Assembly: GCF_002262885.1 (NCBI RefSeq)
Contig: NZ_NKYF01000044.1
Location: 1-51,419 of the forward strand
Source of the DNA: Pseudonocardia sp. MH-G8
GTDB lineage: Bacteria > Actinomycetota > Actinomycetes > Mycobacteriales > Pseudonocardiaceae
DNA: 51,419 bases
Direction of reading: 5' to 3'
The notes beneath the pieces were generated by a model. That model ran no database searches and was not told where the DNA came from. It worked only from the letters and a program-made list of their open reading frames with translations. Shown one piece after another: positions 7,581-16,117 of this stretch; within the stretch, counting starts at the first letter, position 1, and each line of letters starts with the position of its first letter. Both the position numbers and the translations under genes were made by a program.

Positions 7581-8372
7581 TCACCGATGCCCGAAGGACG
7601 GCGGCCGTCGCTCGAAGAACGCAGCGACTCCCTCGCGCACGTCATCGGTGGCGAACACCCGTGCGAACAGCTCGGCCTCCATGGCGAGGCCCTCCTCCAA
7701 CGACGTCGCGCCGCCGCGGTCCACCAGGTCCCGGACGCAGCCCACGGCCACCGCGGGCCGCTCGGCCAGCTCTCGCGCCCACCGCTCGACCGTCTCGTCC
7801 AAGCGCCCGTCGGGAACGACCTGGTCGACCAGGCCGATGCGGAACGCCTCCCCGCTGTCGATCGGCGCTCCGAACATCATCAGCCGTTTCGCCCGCGACG
7901 GGCCGATGAGGCGCGTCAGCAGCTGGGAGCCGCCGTTGCCCGGGAAGACCCCCCGGGTGACCTCCGGGAACGCGAACTGCGCACGGTGCGACGCCAGTCG
8001 GAAGTCCGCCGCCACGGCGACCTCCAGTCCGGCGCCGAACGCCACGCCGTCGATCGACGCGATCACCGGCCGCCCGCAGCCCCGGATGGCCGCGGTCATG
8101 CGCTGCCCGGATCGCGAGACGTTACGGGCGGAACCGGTTCGGATGCGCTCCGGGAACTCCCGGATGTCGGCTCCCGCCGAGAAAGCCCGCGACCCCGCTC
8201 CGCGCAGCACCACCACACGCACCTCGGTACGGCCGGCGATGTCCTCGAACACCCGCGTCAGGTCGGCCTTGGCACGAGCGCCGAGGAGGTTCAGCGGCGG
8301 GTCGTTGAGGACGACGGTTGCCACCGGGCCCTCCACCCGGAGCAGGACCGGTGCGTCGACGACCGGGGTCAC
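7581..8372 (-). CDS. Enoyl-CoA hydratase/isomerase family protein (first copy)
   Basis: A 263-residue crotonase-fold protein. The oxyanion-hole segments are SAGADIREFP (about 65-74) and GVAFGAGLEVAVAADF (about 109-124). Both acidic residues of true hydratases are present, Glu117 in GLEVA and Glu137 in FAFPEVTRGVFPGNGG, so hydration of a 2-enoyl-CoA is likely. The C-terminal AAFFERRPPSFGH is typical. The GTG start at 8372 overlaps the upstream CoA-transferase stop. A 50-base gap separates it from the GH88 gene downstream. Confidence 0.88.
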   Translation of the reverse strand: MTPVVDAPVLLRVEGPVATVVLNDPPLNLLGARAKADLTRVFEDIAGRTEVRVVVLRGAGSRAFSAGADIREFPERIRTGSARNVSRSGQRMTAAIRGCGRPVIASIDGVAFGAGLEVAVAADFRLASHRAQFAFPEVTRGVFPGNGGSQLLTRLIGPSRAKRLMMFGAPIDSGEAFRIGLVDQVVPDGRLDETVERWARELAERPAVAVGCVRDLVDRGGATSLEEGLAMEAELFARVFATDDVREGVAAFFERRPPSFGHR

Positions 8373-9577
8373 GAGCCGCCCGCCACGGTTCCGGTCGCGC
8401 GCAGCCGGGCCACCTCGTCGTCCCCGAAGCCGTACTGCGAAAGCACCTCGTCCGTGTGCTCCCCCAGCAGCGGTGGCGCGGACCGCACCGGCAGCGGGTC
8501 GCCGTCCATCCGCAGCGGCAGGCCGACCGTCCGCACCGAGCCGGCCGCGGGATGCTCCATGGTGCGGATCAGCTGGTTGTGCGCGACCTGCGGGTCAGAC
8601 ATCGCCTCGCCGAGGGTGTTGACCGGACCGCACGGCACGCCGTGGGCCTGCAGGACGCCGAGCCATTCGTCCCGATCCCGTTCCAGGAGGATCGGCTCCA
8701 GCAGGTCGGCCAGGGCCTCGCGACGGCGGGTCCGCTCGACGTTCGTCCCGAAGTCGGGGTGCTCGGCCAGCTCGGGCCGGCCGAGGGCGGCGCAGAGCAT
8801 GCGCCAGAACTTGTCGTTGATCGCCGCGATGTAGAGGTAGCGGTCGCCCTTGCAGCGGTACGCCTGGTACGGCGCGAACTGGGGGTGGCCGCTCCCCAGC
8901 CGCGGCTGTTCCTCGCCGTTGAGCAGGAACTCCTGAGCCCTCGGACCGAGCGCGAAGATCTCCACGTCGAGCAGGTTGAGGTCGAGGTGCCGTCCGGGCC
9001 CGTTCTCGCCGCGCCCTACGACGGCCGCGAGGATCGAGAAGGCCGCCATCATCCCGGCACCGAAGTCGGGCACGCTGACGCCCTGTCGCGCCGGCGGCCC
9101 GTCCTGCTCGCCGGTGATGCTCATGGCACCGGACAGGGCCTGGATGATCGGGTCGTTGCCGGGCAGGTCGACGTGCGGCCCGTCCGGCCCGAAGGCGGAG
9201 ATGGACGCGTAGACGATGCGGGGGTTGACGGCCGAGAGGCTCGCGTAGTCCACGCCGAGCTCCGCGGTCTTCCCCGGGCGCAGATTCTCGACGAAGATGT
9301 CGGCCTTCCGGGCGAGGCGCGTGAGCACCTCGCGGGCTTCGGGCCGCTTGAGATCCAGGGCGACGCTGCGCTTGTTGCGGTTGAGGGAGAGGAAGACCGC
9401 GCTCTCGCCGCCGGCGTAGACGCTCCCCGCCTGGCGGGACATGTCGCCACCGTCTGGTCGCTCGATCTTGATGACGTCGGCGCCGAGGTCGGCCAGCACC
9501 ATCGTGCACCACGGGCCCGCCGCCAGGTGCGACATGTCGAGGACCGTCAGCCCGGCCAGGGGAAGATCCTTGCTCAC
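8369..9577 (-). CDS. CaiB/BaiF family CoA-transferase (second copy)
   Basis: A 402-residue class III CoA-transferase. LDMSHLAAGPWCTMVLADLG, then ADVIKIERP, FLSLNRNKRSVALDL, DIFVENLRPGKTAELGVDY and NDPIIQALSGAMS mark the N-terminal half, with the probable catalytic Asp171 in GVSVPDFGAG. HGVPCGPVNTLGEAM and PPLLGEHTDEVLSQYG end the fold. The GTG start at 9577 was chosen because it overlaps the stop of the preceding gene by four bases and because family similarity begins there; the open frame continues upstream without family sequence. It resembles the other CoA-transferase of the operon in its first 150 residues but diverges after that, so it is not a recent duplicate. Confidence 0.9.
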   Translation of the reverse strand: MSKDLPLAGLTVLDMSHLAAGPWCTMVLADLGADVIKIERPDGGDMSRQAGSVYAGGESAVFLSLNRNKRSVALDLKRPEAREVLTRLARKADIFVENLRPGKTAELGVDYASLSAVNPRIVYASISAFGPDGPHVDLPGNDPIIQALSGAMSITGEQDGPPARQGVSVPDFGAGMMAAFSILAAVVGRGENGPGRHLDLNLLDVEIFALGPRAQEFLLNGEEQPRLGSGHPQFAPYQAYRCKGDRYLYIAAINDKFWRMLCAALGRPELAEHPDFGTNVERTRRREALADLLEPILLERDRDEWLGVLQAHGVPCGPVNTLGEAMSDPQVAHNQLIRTMEHPAAGSVRTVGLPLRMDGDPLPVRSAPPLLGEHTDEVLSQYGFGDDEVARLRATGTVAGGS

Positions 9578-10397
9578 CGTGCAACATCTCCTTCGTTCCA
9601 CCGAGGCGGCCTGCGATCGAGGAACGCCTGAACGCCTTCGGCGCTGTCGGCCGTCAGCGCGTTGAGGGTGAGGACGTTCCGCAGGTGCCGAAGCGACTGC
9701 CGGAACTCCATGTCCGCGGCCTCGTGCAGGGCCTGCTTGCCCATCCGGAGCACGGTGGAGCTGTACGACGCGATCGTGTCGGCCACACCGCGGGCGTCGT
9801 CCCACAGGTTCTCCCGGGGACGACCGTGTTGACGAGTCCCATGTCCCTGGCCTCCGCGGCGGTGAACCGCCGGCCGGTGAAGGCCATCTCGAACGCCTTC
9901 TTCTCCGGAACGGACCGCAGGATGGCGGCGCTGATGATGAGCGGGAACCGCCCGAGCGTGATCTCCGGGGTGGCGAAGAGCGCGTCCTCGGACGCGATGG
10001 CCATGTCGGCCGCGGCGACCAGCCCGAGCCCGCCACCGAAGGCATAGCCGTGAACCACCGCGATCACCGGTGTGCCGATCGTCCGGATCGTCTCGATGCT
10101 GTCGACGATGCTGTCGAACTCGGTCTGCAGCTGCTCCCCCGGCTTGCCGGTGACCTCGCGGAGGTCCGCGCCGGCCGAGAAGCTGCGCTCCCCCGCACCC
10201 CTGATCACGATGCAGCCGACCCCCGGATCTGCGTCCAGCTCCTCCAGCGACGCGCGGAGGAGGTGGTTCGTGGCCGTGCTGAGGGCGTTGTGGACCTCCG
10301 GCCGGTTGATCACCAGCCAGGCGACGCGCGCCTCCCGCCGCACCACGACGAGCGGGCCCCCGCTCGCTCTCGACGGCTGGGTGTGTGCCGCAGACAT
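9574..10397 (-). pseudogene. Enoyl-CoA hydratase family protein with frameshift
   Basis: The ATG at 10397 begins MSAAHTQPSRASGGPL and reads as a crotonase-fold protein through GVGCIVIRGAGERSFSAGAD and AFTGRRFTAAEARDMGLVNT. At about 9822, after NTVVPG, the reading shifts to the next frame, which continues RENLWDDARGVADTIASYSS and ends VQAFLDRRPPRWNEGDVAR. One missing base in the C/G run near 9820 explains it. One of the two usual hydratase glutamates is Gly (FGGGLGLVAA) while the other is kept (ATPEITLG), so even the intact protein may have been an isomerase or hydrolase. It follows tctA with overlapping start and stop. It may be a sequencing error instead of decay. Confidence 0.75.
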
Positions 10398-11929
10398 CAC
10401 TCCTCCTCCTTGTACACCACGGCCGGGCGGCGTCCCGTCGCGCGCTGCAGCGCGGGTGCGGCCAGCAGGAGCAGCGCGATCGCGAAGATGACGAGGCAGA
10501 GCGGGCTGGACGCGAAGGACAGCGCCGTGGCGCCGAGGTCACCGTCGTTGAGCGTGAGGGAGCGGCGCAGGTTGATCTCCATGAGCGGGCCCAGGATCAG
10601 GCCCAGCACCAGCGGCGCCTTGGGTACCCGGAAAGCCGCCATGACCAGGCCGAGCACACCGAACGCCAGCATCATGAAGACGTTGAAGGAGGTGGCTCGC
10701 AGCGCGTAGGTCCCGACGACGGCCAGGACGATGACCACCGGGATCAGGATGTGCCGCGGCAGGTTGACGACCTGCGCGAACCGCTTCGCCGCGGCGAGCC
10801 CGAAGATGAGGAGGAACACGTTCGCAACGACCAGGCTCAGGAAGATCGCGGAGACCAGCGACGGGTCCTCCTCGAACAGCAGCGGCCCGGCCGTCACCCC
10901 GTGCAGGGTCAGCGCCCCGATCAGGATGGCGGTGACCGAGTCGCCGGGGATGCCGAGCGAAAGCATGGTCGTCATGGCGCCGCCGGCGCAGGCGTTGTTG
11001 GACGCTTCGCACGCCGCGACGCCTTCGGGCTCGCCCGTTCCCATCCGCTCGGGGTGCTTGGACAGCCGGGTCTGCTGACCATAGGAGACGACACCGGCGA
11101 TCGTGGCGCCCGCGCCGGGCACGGCACCGACGACGACGCCGGTCACCGACGAGCGCACGATGACCCACTTCAGCCGGTTCAGCAACGACCAGGAGGGCAG
11201 CACCCTGTCGAGCTTCTGGGGGATCACCGCCTTCCCGTGGCGCGCCTTGCCCACCTGTTCGAGGAGTTCAGCCACGCCGAAGACGCCGATGACCACCGCC
11301 ACGAACTCGGCACCGCTGAGCAGGTCCGCCTGACCGAAGGTGAACCGCGGGTAGCCCGAGACCAGGTCGATGCCGATCGTGCCGATGAACAATCCGATTA
11401 GCCCGCTCGCGAGACCCCTCAACAGCGATTTCCCGGCAATGTAAGAGATGACCGTCAGACCGAGGAGGGCGATCGCGAAGTACTCCTGCGAGCGGAAGCT
11501 GCCGGCGACCGACGCGATCATCGGCGCCATCACCGCGAGCACCAGTGCGCCGCCGATGCCGCCGAGGAAGGACGAGGTGGTGCTCACACCGAGCGCTTTG
11601 CCGCCCTCACCCCGCTTGGTCATCGGGTAGCCGTCGATCCCGGTCATCATGTCCGCCGGTGTGCCGGGGAGGTTCATGAGGATGGAGGGGATCCCGCCCC
11701 CGTACAGCGCACCGAGGTAGATCCCGATCAGCATTGCGATCGCTTGGGTCACCGACATCGAGTACGTGACGGGCACCAGCAGCGCGACGCCCATGTTGGC
11801 GGTCAGGCCGGGCATCGCCCCGAACATTATTCCCAGCAGTGTCCCGGCGGCGATCAGCAGGATTGTCAGCGGGTTGAACACGAGCGAGAGTCCGTCGGTG
11901 TACAGCGAACCTGCAGCGGCGAAGACCAC
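10397..11929 (-). CDS. tctA: Tripartite tricarboxylate transporter, TctA subunit
   Basis: A 510-residue integral membrane protein, the large permease of a tripartite tricarboxylate transporter (TTT). It has about 10-12 hydrophobic segments and the family signatures near the N-terminus: GAMPGLTANMGVALLVPVTY, YGGGIPSILMNLPGTPADMM and GYPMTKRGEGGKALG. A second glycine-rich repeat, GAVPGAGATIAGVVSYGQQT, followed by LGIPGDSVTAILIGAL, reflects the internal duplication of this family. It works with TctB and the binding protein TctC, encoded just upstream, to import carboxylates with a cation gradient. The start is GTG at 11929, 43 bases after tctB. Confidence 0.93.
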   Translation of the reverse strand: MVFAAAGSLYTDGLSLVFNPLTILLIAAGTLLGIMFGAMPGLTANMGVALLVPVTYSMSVTQAIAMLIGIYLGALYGGGIPSILMNLPGTPADMMTGIDGYPMTKRGEGGKALGVSTTSSFLGGIGGALVLAVMAPMIASVAGSFRSQEYFAIALLGLTVISYIAGKSLLRGLASGLIGLFIGTIGIDLVSGYPRFTFGQADLLSGAEFVAVVIGVFGVAELLEQVGKARHGKAVIPQKLDRVLPSWSLLNRLKWVIVRSSVTGVVVGAVPGAGATIAGVVSYGQQTRLSKHPERMGTGEPEGVAACEASNNACAGGAMTTMLSLGIPGDSVTAILIGALTLHGVTAGPLLFEEDPSLVSAIFLSLVVANVFLLIFGLAAAKRFAQVVNLPRHILIPVVIVLAVVGTYALRATSFNVFMMLAFGVLGLVMAAFRVPKAPLVLGLILGPLMEINLRRSLTLNDGDLGATALSFASSPLCLVIFAIALLLLAAPALQRATGRRPAVVYKEEE

Positions 11930-11972
11930 GCTGATTCCCTTCCGTTCGAACAGTTTCGGGGAGCGCGAACGA

Positions 11973-12497
11973 CTACGGCAGGATTCCCGGCGGGATCGGA
12001 ACGCTGAGAGCGAACACGAACGTCACGTAGAGTGCCGCGCTGATCGCACCCGACAGCGCCGCCGAGGACACGTACGACGCGATGTTCCGCTTCGGCGACA
12101 GCCAGATCATCAGGACGGTGAGAAAGAGGAAGGTCGAGGTCGCGTAACCCAGGCCTGATGAGAACGCCACCCAGACGTAGACCGCGGCCGCGGCGACGAA
12201 CGGCGCGACGCGCCAGATCGTCTGTGACATGCCGTCGGCCGCGTCCGGCCCGGGCCCGACCTCCGACTGCTCGGCCGTGGCGTCCGGTACCGCTGATCGG
12301 TTCCGCTCCTCCGACCTGCGGGCCCGCAGGCTCGTCACAGCGATGAGGACACCCAGGGCGCCGAGGCCGGCGCCGATCGCCCTGGGGAAGAGCGCCGGGT
12401 CGGCGGCCAGCGAGGCGGCGGGCGGGTAGTCGTGGGTCGTCACGACGATGAGCAGCCCCATGATCACGAAGGCGATGCCGAGGATGGTGTCGCGCAT
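11973..12497 (-). CDS. tctB: Tripartite tricarboxylate transporter, TctB subunit
   Basis: A 174-residue membrane protein with four predicted helices: residues about 5-22, 38-58, and two near 95-165. The middle is a polar linker of about 35 residues (RARRSEERNR and following). Low sequence conservation is normal for TctB; identity rests on size, the N-terminal helix followed by DYPPAASLAADPALFPRAIG, and its position between the TctC and TctA genes. It forms the small membrane subunit of the importer. Confidence 0.85.
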   Translation of the reverse strand: MRDTILGIAFVIMGLLIVVTTHDYPPAASLAADPALFPRAIGAGLGALGVLIAVTSLRARRSEERNRSAVPDATAEQSEVGPGPDAADGMSQTIWRVAPFVAAAAVYVWVAFSSGLGYATSTFLFLTVLMIWLSPKRNIASYVSSAALSGAISAALYVTFVFALSVPIPPGILP

Positions 12498-12544
12498 CTA
12501 CTGACCCCTTCTTGTAGGCACTGTCGTCGACCCTGGAGGTCGGG

Positions 12545-13552
12545 TCAGCGCTCCGGCCGGGTCGTGAGGATGCCCAGGGGCCCGAACAGGCTCTGCACGA
12601 GCTGGTCCTCCTGCTCCAGGTGCCCCCGCAGAGCGGCGGCGTCCTCGTAGGCGATCTCCACACCGGCCTGCGCCATCGCGTCCGTGAAGCTCTGGGACCC
12701 CGCGGCATTGCGCACCGCCGTCTCCAACGCGGCGAGCACCGCGTCCGGCGTCCCCTGCTTGGCGACCAGTCCTCGCCAGACCGCGTACTCGATGTCGATG
12801 CCTTGCTCGGTGAGCGTCGGCACGTCCGGGAAGAGCGGCGACCGCTGCTCCGACATCACCCCGAGCATCTTGGCGCGGTCCGCGTCGACCATCGCGACGG
12901 CCTCGGCCGGACTGATCGTGGTCGCCTCGACCTCACCCGACGCCACCGCGTTACCGGCGTCCCTGCCACCCGGGTATGGCACGTACTCCATCTCGAGCCC
13001 GCCGGCGGCCTGCCCGAGCAGTAGGCCGGCCGCATGCCAGACGCTTCCCACTCCGCTCGTGCCGACATGCACCTCGCCCGGGTGCTGTTCGGCGTAGGAC
13101 ACGAACTCCGCGGCCGAGTCGTACGGCGCGTCCGCCTGCACGGTCAGACCCGCCACGTCCTTGACCACGACGCCCACCGGCGCGAACTGGGAGAGCGGGT
13201 CCACCTGTGGGGCTCCTGTGTAGGGCAGCGTCGAGATCGTCCGGGACACGATCAGCATCTGGTGGCCGTTCGCGGGATCCGCGGCCAGCCGGGCGGCCGC
13301 GACGGCCCCGGAGCCCCCTTCGATGTTCACCGGCAGGACGGTCGTACCCAGCTCCTCCTCGAGTGCGGGAGCCAGGCCGCGCGCCACGATGTCGAACGTG
13401 CCGCCGGCCGGCGTCGGGATGTAGATCGTGACCGGCCGGTCGAAGGAGACGGCGCCGTCGGTCGCCGGCGCTCCGGCCCCGCCGCCGCAGGCGGCGACGC
13501 CCAGCAGGAGAGCTGCCGCTGCGAGTGCACGGCCTGCACGACGGAGCCTCAT
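12545..13552 (-). CDS. tctC: Tripartite tricarboxylate transporter, TctC binding lipoprotein
   Basis: A 335-residue extracytoplasmic solute-binding protein of the TctC (Bug) family. The N-terminus is a lipoprotein signal: basic MRLRRAGR, a hydrophobic stretch and the lipobox GVAAC, so it is anchored outside the membrane. The family pattern RPVTIYIPTPAGGTFDIVAR is followed by VNIEGGSGAVAAARLAADP and ISTLPYTGAP, which form the carboxylate pocket loops. The ATG at 13552 with an upstream AGGAGG was chosen; an earlier TTG in frame is unlikely. The ligand is probably a carboxylic acid consumed by the downstream CoA-transferases. Confidence 0.92.
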   Translation of the reverse strand: MRLRRAGRALAAAALLLGVAACGGGAGAPATDGAVSFDRPVTIYIPTPAGGTFDIVARGLAPALEEELGTTVLPVNIEGGSGAVAAARLAADPANGHQMLIVSRTISTLPYTGAPQVDPLSQFAPVGVVVKDVAGLTVQADAPYDSAAEFVSYAEQHPGEVHVGTSGVGSVWHAAGLLLGQAAGGLEMEYVPYPGGRDAGNAVASGEVEATTISPAEAVAMVDADRAKMLGVMSEQRSPLFPDVPTLTEQGIDIEYAVWRGLVAKQGTPDAVLAALETAVRNAAGSQSFTDAMAQAGVEIAYEDAAALRGHLEQEDQLVQSLFGPLGILTTRPER

Positions 13553-13561
13553 TACTCCTCC

Positions 13562-13590
13562 TTGGTATGTGGGTATGTGGAATACCAAAT
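13562..13590. promoter_or_regulatory. Inverted repeat TTGGTAT/ATACCAA before tctC
   Basis: TTGGTAT at 13562-13568 and ATACCAA at 13582-13588 are exact reverse complements, 13 bases apart, just upstream of the tctC ribosome-binding site. ATACCAAAT recurs exactly at 14359-14367, upstream of the RraA-like gene and its divergent GntR regulator. This makes it a candidate operator for that regulator; binding is inference. Confidence 0.5.
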
Positions 13591-13636
13591 GACGGTATCC
13601 AGAACGCCACGAGCGGTCAAGACGACGGTTGCGGCG

Positions 13637-14317
13637 TCAGGCTCGCGGCACGTCGTGGATGCGCAGACCGGCGTCGACCCAGGCGCGGTTCCACGTTCCC
13701 GCTGCGATCGCGGCAGTCTCGGACGCCTCGGCCTCGCGTTTCGCCTCGGCCGCGACGAGCACGTCCTCCAGGCGCGCGCGCGGGATGACGGCCACGCCGT
13801 CCTCGTCCCCCAGAACCAGGTCGCCGTCCTGCACTGCCACGCCCGCCAGCGACACGTCGCACCGCAGGTCGCCGGGCCCGTCCTTGTACGGCCCGAGGTG
13901 GCTCACGCCAGCAGCGAACACCGGTGGAGCGGATCTCCCGAGTTCGGAACGATCACGAACGGCGCCATCCACGACGAGGGCGGCCAGCCCCCTCGTACTT
14001 GCATACCGACCCATCAGACCACCGAGGATCGCCCGGTCCGTCGCTCCCGCCGCCGCGACGACGAGAACCTCGCCGGGCCGGGCGATGTCCAGTGCCTTGT
14101 GGACGACCAGGTTGTCCCCGGGCCGGGTGCGCACTGTCAACGCCGCTCCCGCCACTACCTGCCCGGGCGCGAGGCCGGCCACCGGCAGGAGCCCCGGAGC
14201 TCCTGCCCATCGTCCGAAGACGTCGGAGACGAGCGAGGTCGCCAGCCGTCGGAGACGGTCGACGACGTCGGCGGCAGGCAAGGGCATCTCAGCGTACAGG
14301 CGACAGTCGACGGGCAT
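13637..14317 (-). CDS. RraA-like/HMG aldolase family protein
   Basis: A 226-residue protein of the RraA-like family, which includes 4-hydroxy-4-methyl-2-oxoglutarate aldolases, oxaloacetate decarboxylases and the RNase E inhibitor RraA. The key Arg-Asp pair is in VDGAVRDRSELG and the closing signature is LVLGDEDGVAVIPRARLEDV. TRPGDNLVVHKALDIARPGE is the conserved middle segment. A metal-dependent cleavage of a hydroxy-oxo acid is the likely reaction, since actinobacterial RraA-like proteins in catabolic operons are usually enzymes. The ATG at 14317 has an AGGAG seven bases before it. It is the first gene of the operon that continues into tctCBA. Confidence 0.8.
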   Translation of the reverse strand: MPVDCRLYAEMPLPAADVVDRLRRLATSLVSDVFGRWAGAPGLLPVAGLAPGQVVAGAALTVRTRPGDNLVVHKALDIARPGEVLVVAAAGATDRAILGGLMGRYASTRGLAALVVDGAVRDRSELGRSAPPVFAAGVSHLGPYKDGPGDLRCDVSLAGVAVQDGDLVLGDEDGVAVIPRARLEDVLVAAEAKREAEASETAAIAAGTWNRAWVDAGLRIHDVPRA

Positions 14318-14355
14318 GGGAGTCTCCTGGGGGTCTCGTACGGCGTGTAGAGTGC

Positions 14356-14367
14356 GGTATACCAAAT
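14356..14367. promoter_or_regulatory. Palindrome GGTATACC, candidate GntR operator
   Basis: GGTATACC at 14356-14363 is a perfect 8-base palindrome followed by AAAT, giving ATACCAAAT, which is repeated exactly before tctC. It lies in the 247-base divergent region between the RraA-like gene and the GntR regulator, a normal place for autoregulation and control of the operon. Confidence 0.5.
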
Positions 14368-14564
14368 TCGGTGCACAACGTGCCAGGGCTTGGCGTAGGC
14401 CCCGGGCGGTTCGAGCCTCGGGGCGCCGGCGCGACACAGCGGACCGATCGCGGAATGAGAGGATGCCGGCGCCGCCGACCGGCGCAACGAACACTGGGGA
14501 GTGCGGGCGCCGTCGGTTCCGTGATCGCCCGGACACCGAGGCGGCACTGATCGGAGGAGATCTC

Positions 14565-15224
14565 ATGAAAGCGCTCGTTCCCATCGAGCCCGTGCAGCTC
14601 GGTGATCGGGCGTTCGACTCCCTCCGGATGGCGATCATCACCGGCGAGCTCGCCCCCGGGGAACCGCTGCGCGATCGGCAACTGGCCGCGGTGCTGGGCG
14701 TCAGCCGCACCCCGGTCAGGGAGGCGCTCCACCGGCTCGAGGCAGCGGGCCTCACGGCGTCGCGCGGGCGGGCGGGATGGGTCGTGAGCCCCTTCACCGA
14801 GGACGACGTGCGCGAACTTTTCCAGGTCCGCGTGCTGCTCGAACCGGTCGGCGTCGACGAGCTGGCCGAGCACCCGGACGAGAAGGCCATCGTGGAGATC
14901 GAGCACTTCTTCGACGGCTACGAGCGGCCGATTCCGGCCGCCCGCACATCGGACTACTTCCTCCGCGACAACGCGTTCCACACACGGATCGTCGGATGCA
15001 GCAGGAACAAGCGGATTCGGGACATGTACGCGGTGATGGAGAGCCACATCGAACGTGGCCGGCACCTCGCGGCGGAAGGCCGGGCCGACGAGACCCTGGA
15101 CGAGCACATGGCAATCGCGCACGCCATTGCCCGTCGCGACTTCCCCACCGCCCGCGCTCTCCTCGTGGAGCATCTGCGATCCGGAGAGCAGCTGATGCTC
15201 GAACGGATCCGCAACCACGGGTAG
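14565..15224 (+). CDS. GntR family regulator (FCD subfamily)
   Basis: A 219-residue regulator. The winged helix-turn-helix spans about residues 13-75 (AFDSLRMAIITGELAPGEPL, LGVSRTPVREALHRLEAAGL). The C-terminal all-helical FCD effector domain follows, with metal/effector His and Asp positions in FRDNAFHTRIVG-like text (LRDNAFHTRIVGCSRN) and DEHMAIAHAIARRD. The ATG at 14565 follows GGAGGAG. It is divergent from the RraA-tct operon and is its probable repressor, with the carboxylate substrate or a breakdown product as inducer. Confidence 0.9.
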   Translation: MKALVPIEPVQLGDRAFDSLRMAIITGELAPGEPLRDRQLAAVLGVSRTPVREALHRLEAAGLTASRGRAGWVVSPFTEDDVRELFQVRVLLEPVGVDELAEHPDEKAIVEIEHFFDGYERPIPAARTSDYFLRDNAFHTRIVGCSRNKRIRDMYAVMESHIERGRHLAAEGRADETLDEHMAIAHAIARRDFPTARALLVEHLRSGEQLMLERIRNHG

Positions 15225-15231
15225 GCCGTGG
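15215..15231. terminator. Hairpin between convergent genes
   Basis: CCACGG, a 5-base loop and CCGTGG form a perfect short hairpin that covers the stop codon of the GntR gene and sits 10 bases from the end of the convergent IclR gene. No T tract is present; it may help stop transcription from both sides. Confidence 0.35.
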
Positions 15232-15241
15232 CGATGCGGCG

Positions 15242-16012
15242 TCAGGGGCCGGAGCTGCGCAGCGCCACCGAGATCGCTCGGGCTGCGGCCACCACGCTCG
15301 CCGCCAGCCCCTTGATCTGGTGGTCGTCGACGGGCTCCAGGCAGCTGAGGCTCAGCGCCGCGATGGTGGCGCCGGTGTGATCCCGGACCGGGGCGGCGAC
15401 GCCGGTGACCGCCGCGTGAAACTCGTGGTTGTCAACGGCGTAGCCGACTTCGGCCTGCTTCTCGAGCTCGCGGGCGAACGCGTCGGCCTCTGCGATCGTT
15501 CGCGGCGTGAGCGGGACGAACTCATGGTCTGCCAGCCAACCGCGCAGCTCCGGGTCCGGCAGCGCGGCCACCAGCACCTTGCCCAGGGCGGTGGCATGCG
15601 CCGGGAGCCGGGTGCCGATCTGCGTCACGAGACGCAGCGCGCTGGTGCGGTCCTCCACCTTCTCGATGTAGAGAACCTGGTGCGCGTCGAGCACGGCGAG
15701 GTTGCACGTGCAGCCCGTCGTCGCGGACAGCTCCTCCATCGGAGCGCGCGCGAGGTCCCGCAGGTCGATCATGTCGAGCGCGGCGGCGGCGAGCGAGAAC
15801 AGCCGGATGCCGATCCGGTACCGCTGCGCCTCGTCCCGGACGACGAGGTCCTTCGCCATCAAGGTCTGCAGCAGCCCGTGCGCCGTGCTCTTGGGGATCT
15901 CCAACGCCTGCGCGATCTCCATCAACCGCATCGGCGTCCTCCGGCTGCCGAGCAGCTCCAGCAGCGACACGACCCGGTCGACGGACCGCACCAGCCCGTC
16001 ACTGCTGACCAT
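15242..16012 (-). CDS. IclR family regulator
   Basis: A 256-residue regulator with an N-terminal winged helix (VRSVDRVVSLLELLGSRRTP, MEIAQALEIPKSTAHGLLQT) and the C-terminal IclR effector domain (LDAHQVLYIEKVEDRTSALR, PAHATALGKVLVAALPD, GVAAPVRDHTGATIAALSLS). It is the last gene of the alcohol/aldehyde dehydrogenase operon, 18 bases after the small membrane peptide gene, and probably controls that operon. An inverted repeat upstream of the first gene at 20233-20246 is a candidate target. Confidence 0.9.
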   Translation of the reverse strand: MVSSDGLVRSVDRVVSLLELLGSRRTPMRLMEIAQALEIPKSTAHGLLQTLMAKDLVVRDEAQRYRIGIRLFSLAAAALDMIDLRDLARAPMEELSATTGCTCNLAVLDAHQVLYIEKVEDRTSALRLVTQIGTRLPAHATALGKVLVAALPDPELRGWLADHEFVPLTPRTIAEADAFARELEKQAEVGYAVDNHEFHAAVTGVAAPVRDHTGATIAALSLSCLEPVDDHQIKGLAASVVAAARAISVALRSSGP

Positions 16013-16030
16013 TGCCGCCGCCCCCGTCCG

Positions 16031-16117
16031 TCACACCATCCCCAACGCTATCGCCCCGCTCAGCAAGAGCCCGAACACCGTGCAGAAGACCACGAACTGC
16101 GTCAGCAGCTTCTTCAC
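16031..16117 (-). CDS. 28-residue membrane peptide
   Basis: GTG at 16117 overlaps the stop of the NRAMP-like transporter gene (GTGA), and the frame encodes 28 residues: VKKLLTQFVVFCTVFGLLLS then GAIALGMV. It has two Lys residues at the start followed by one hydrophobic helix of about 22 residues, so a single-pass membrane peptide with the N-terminus inside is expected. The perfect start/stop coupling and the gap of only 18 bases to the next gene argue that it is translated. It could be a small subunit or stabiliser of the transporter. I know of no named family for it. Confidence 0.5.
   Translation of the reverse strand: MKKLLTQFVVFCTVFGLLLSGAIALGMV

Noticed and set aside
7494..9631. Overlapping long plus-strand frames
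   Set aside because: They mirror the minus-strand crotonase and CoA-transferase genes and contain no recognisable domain.
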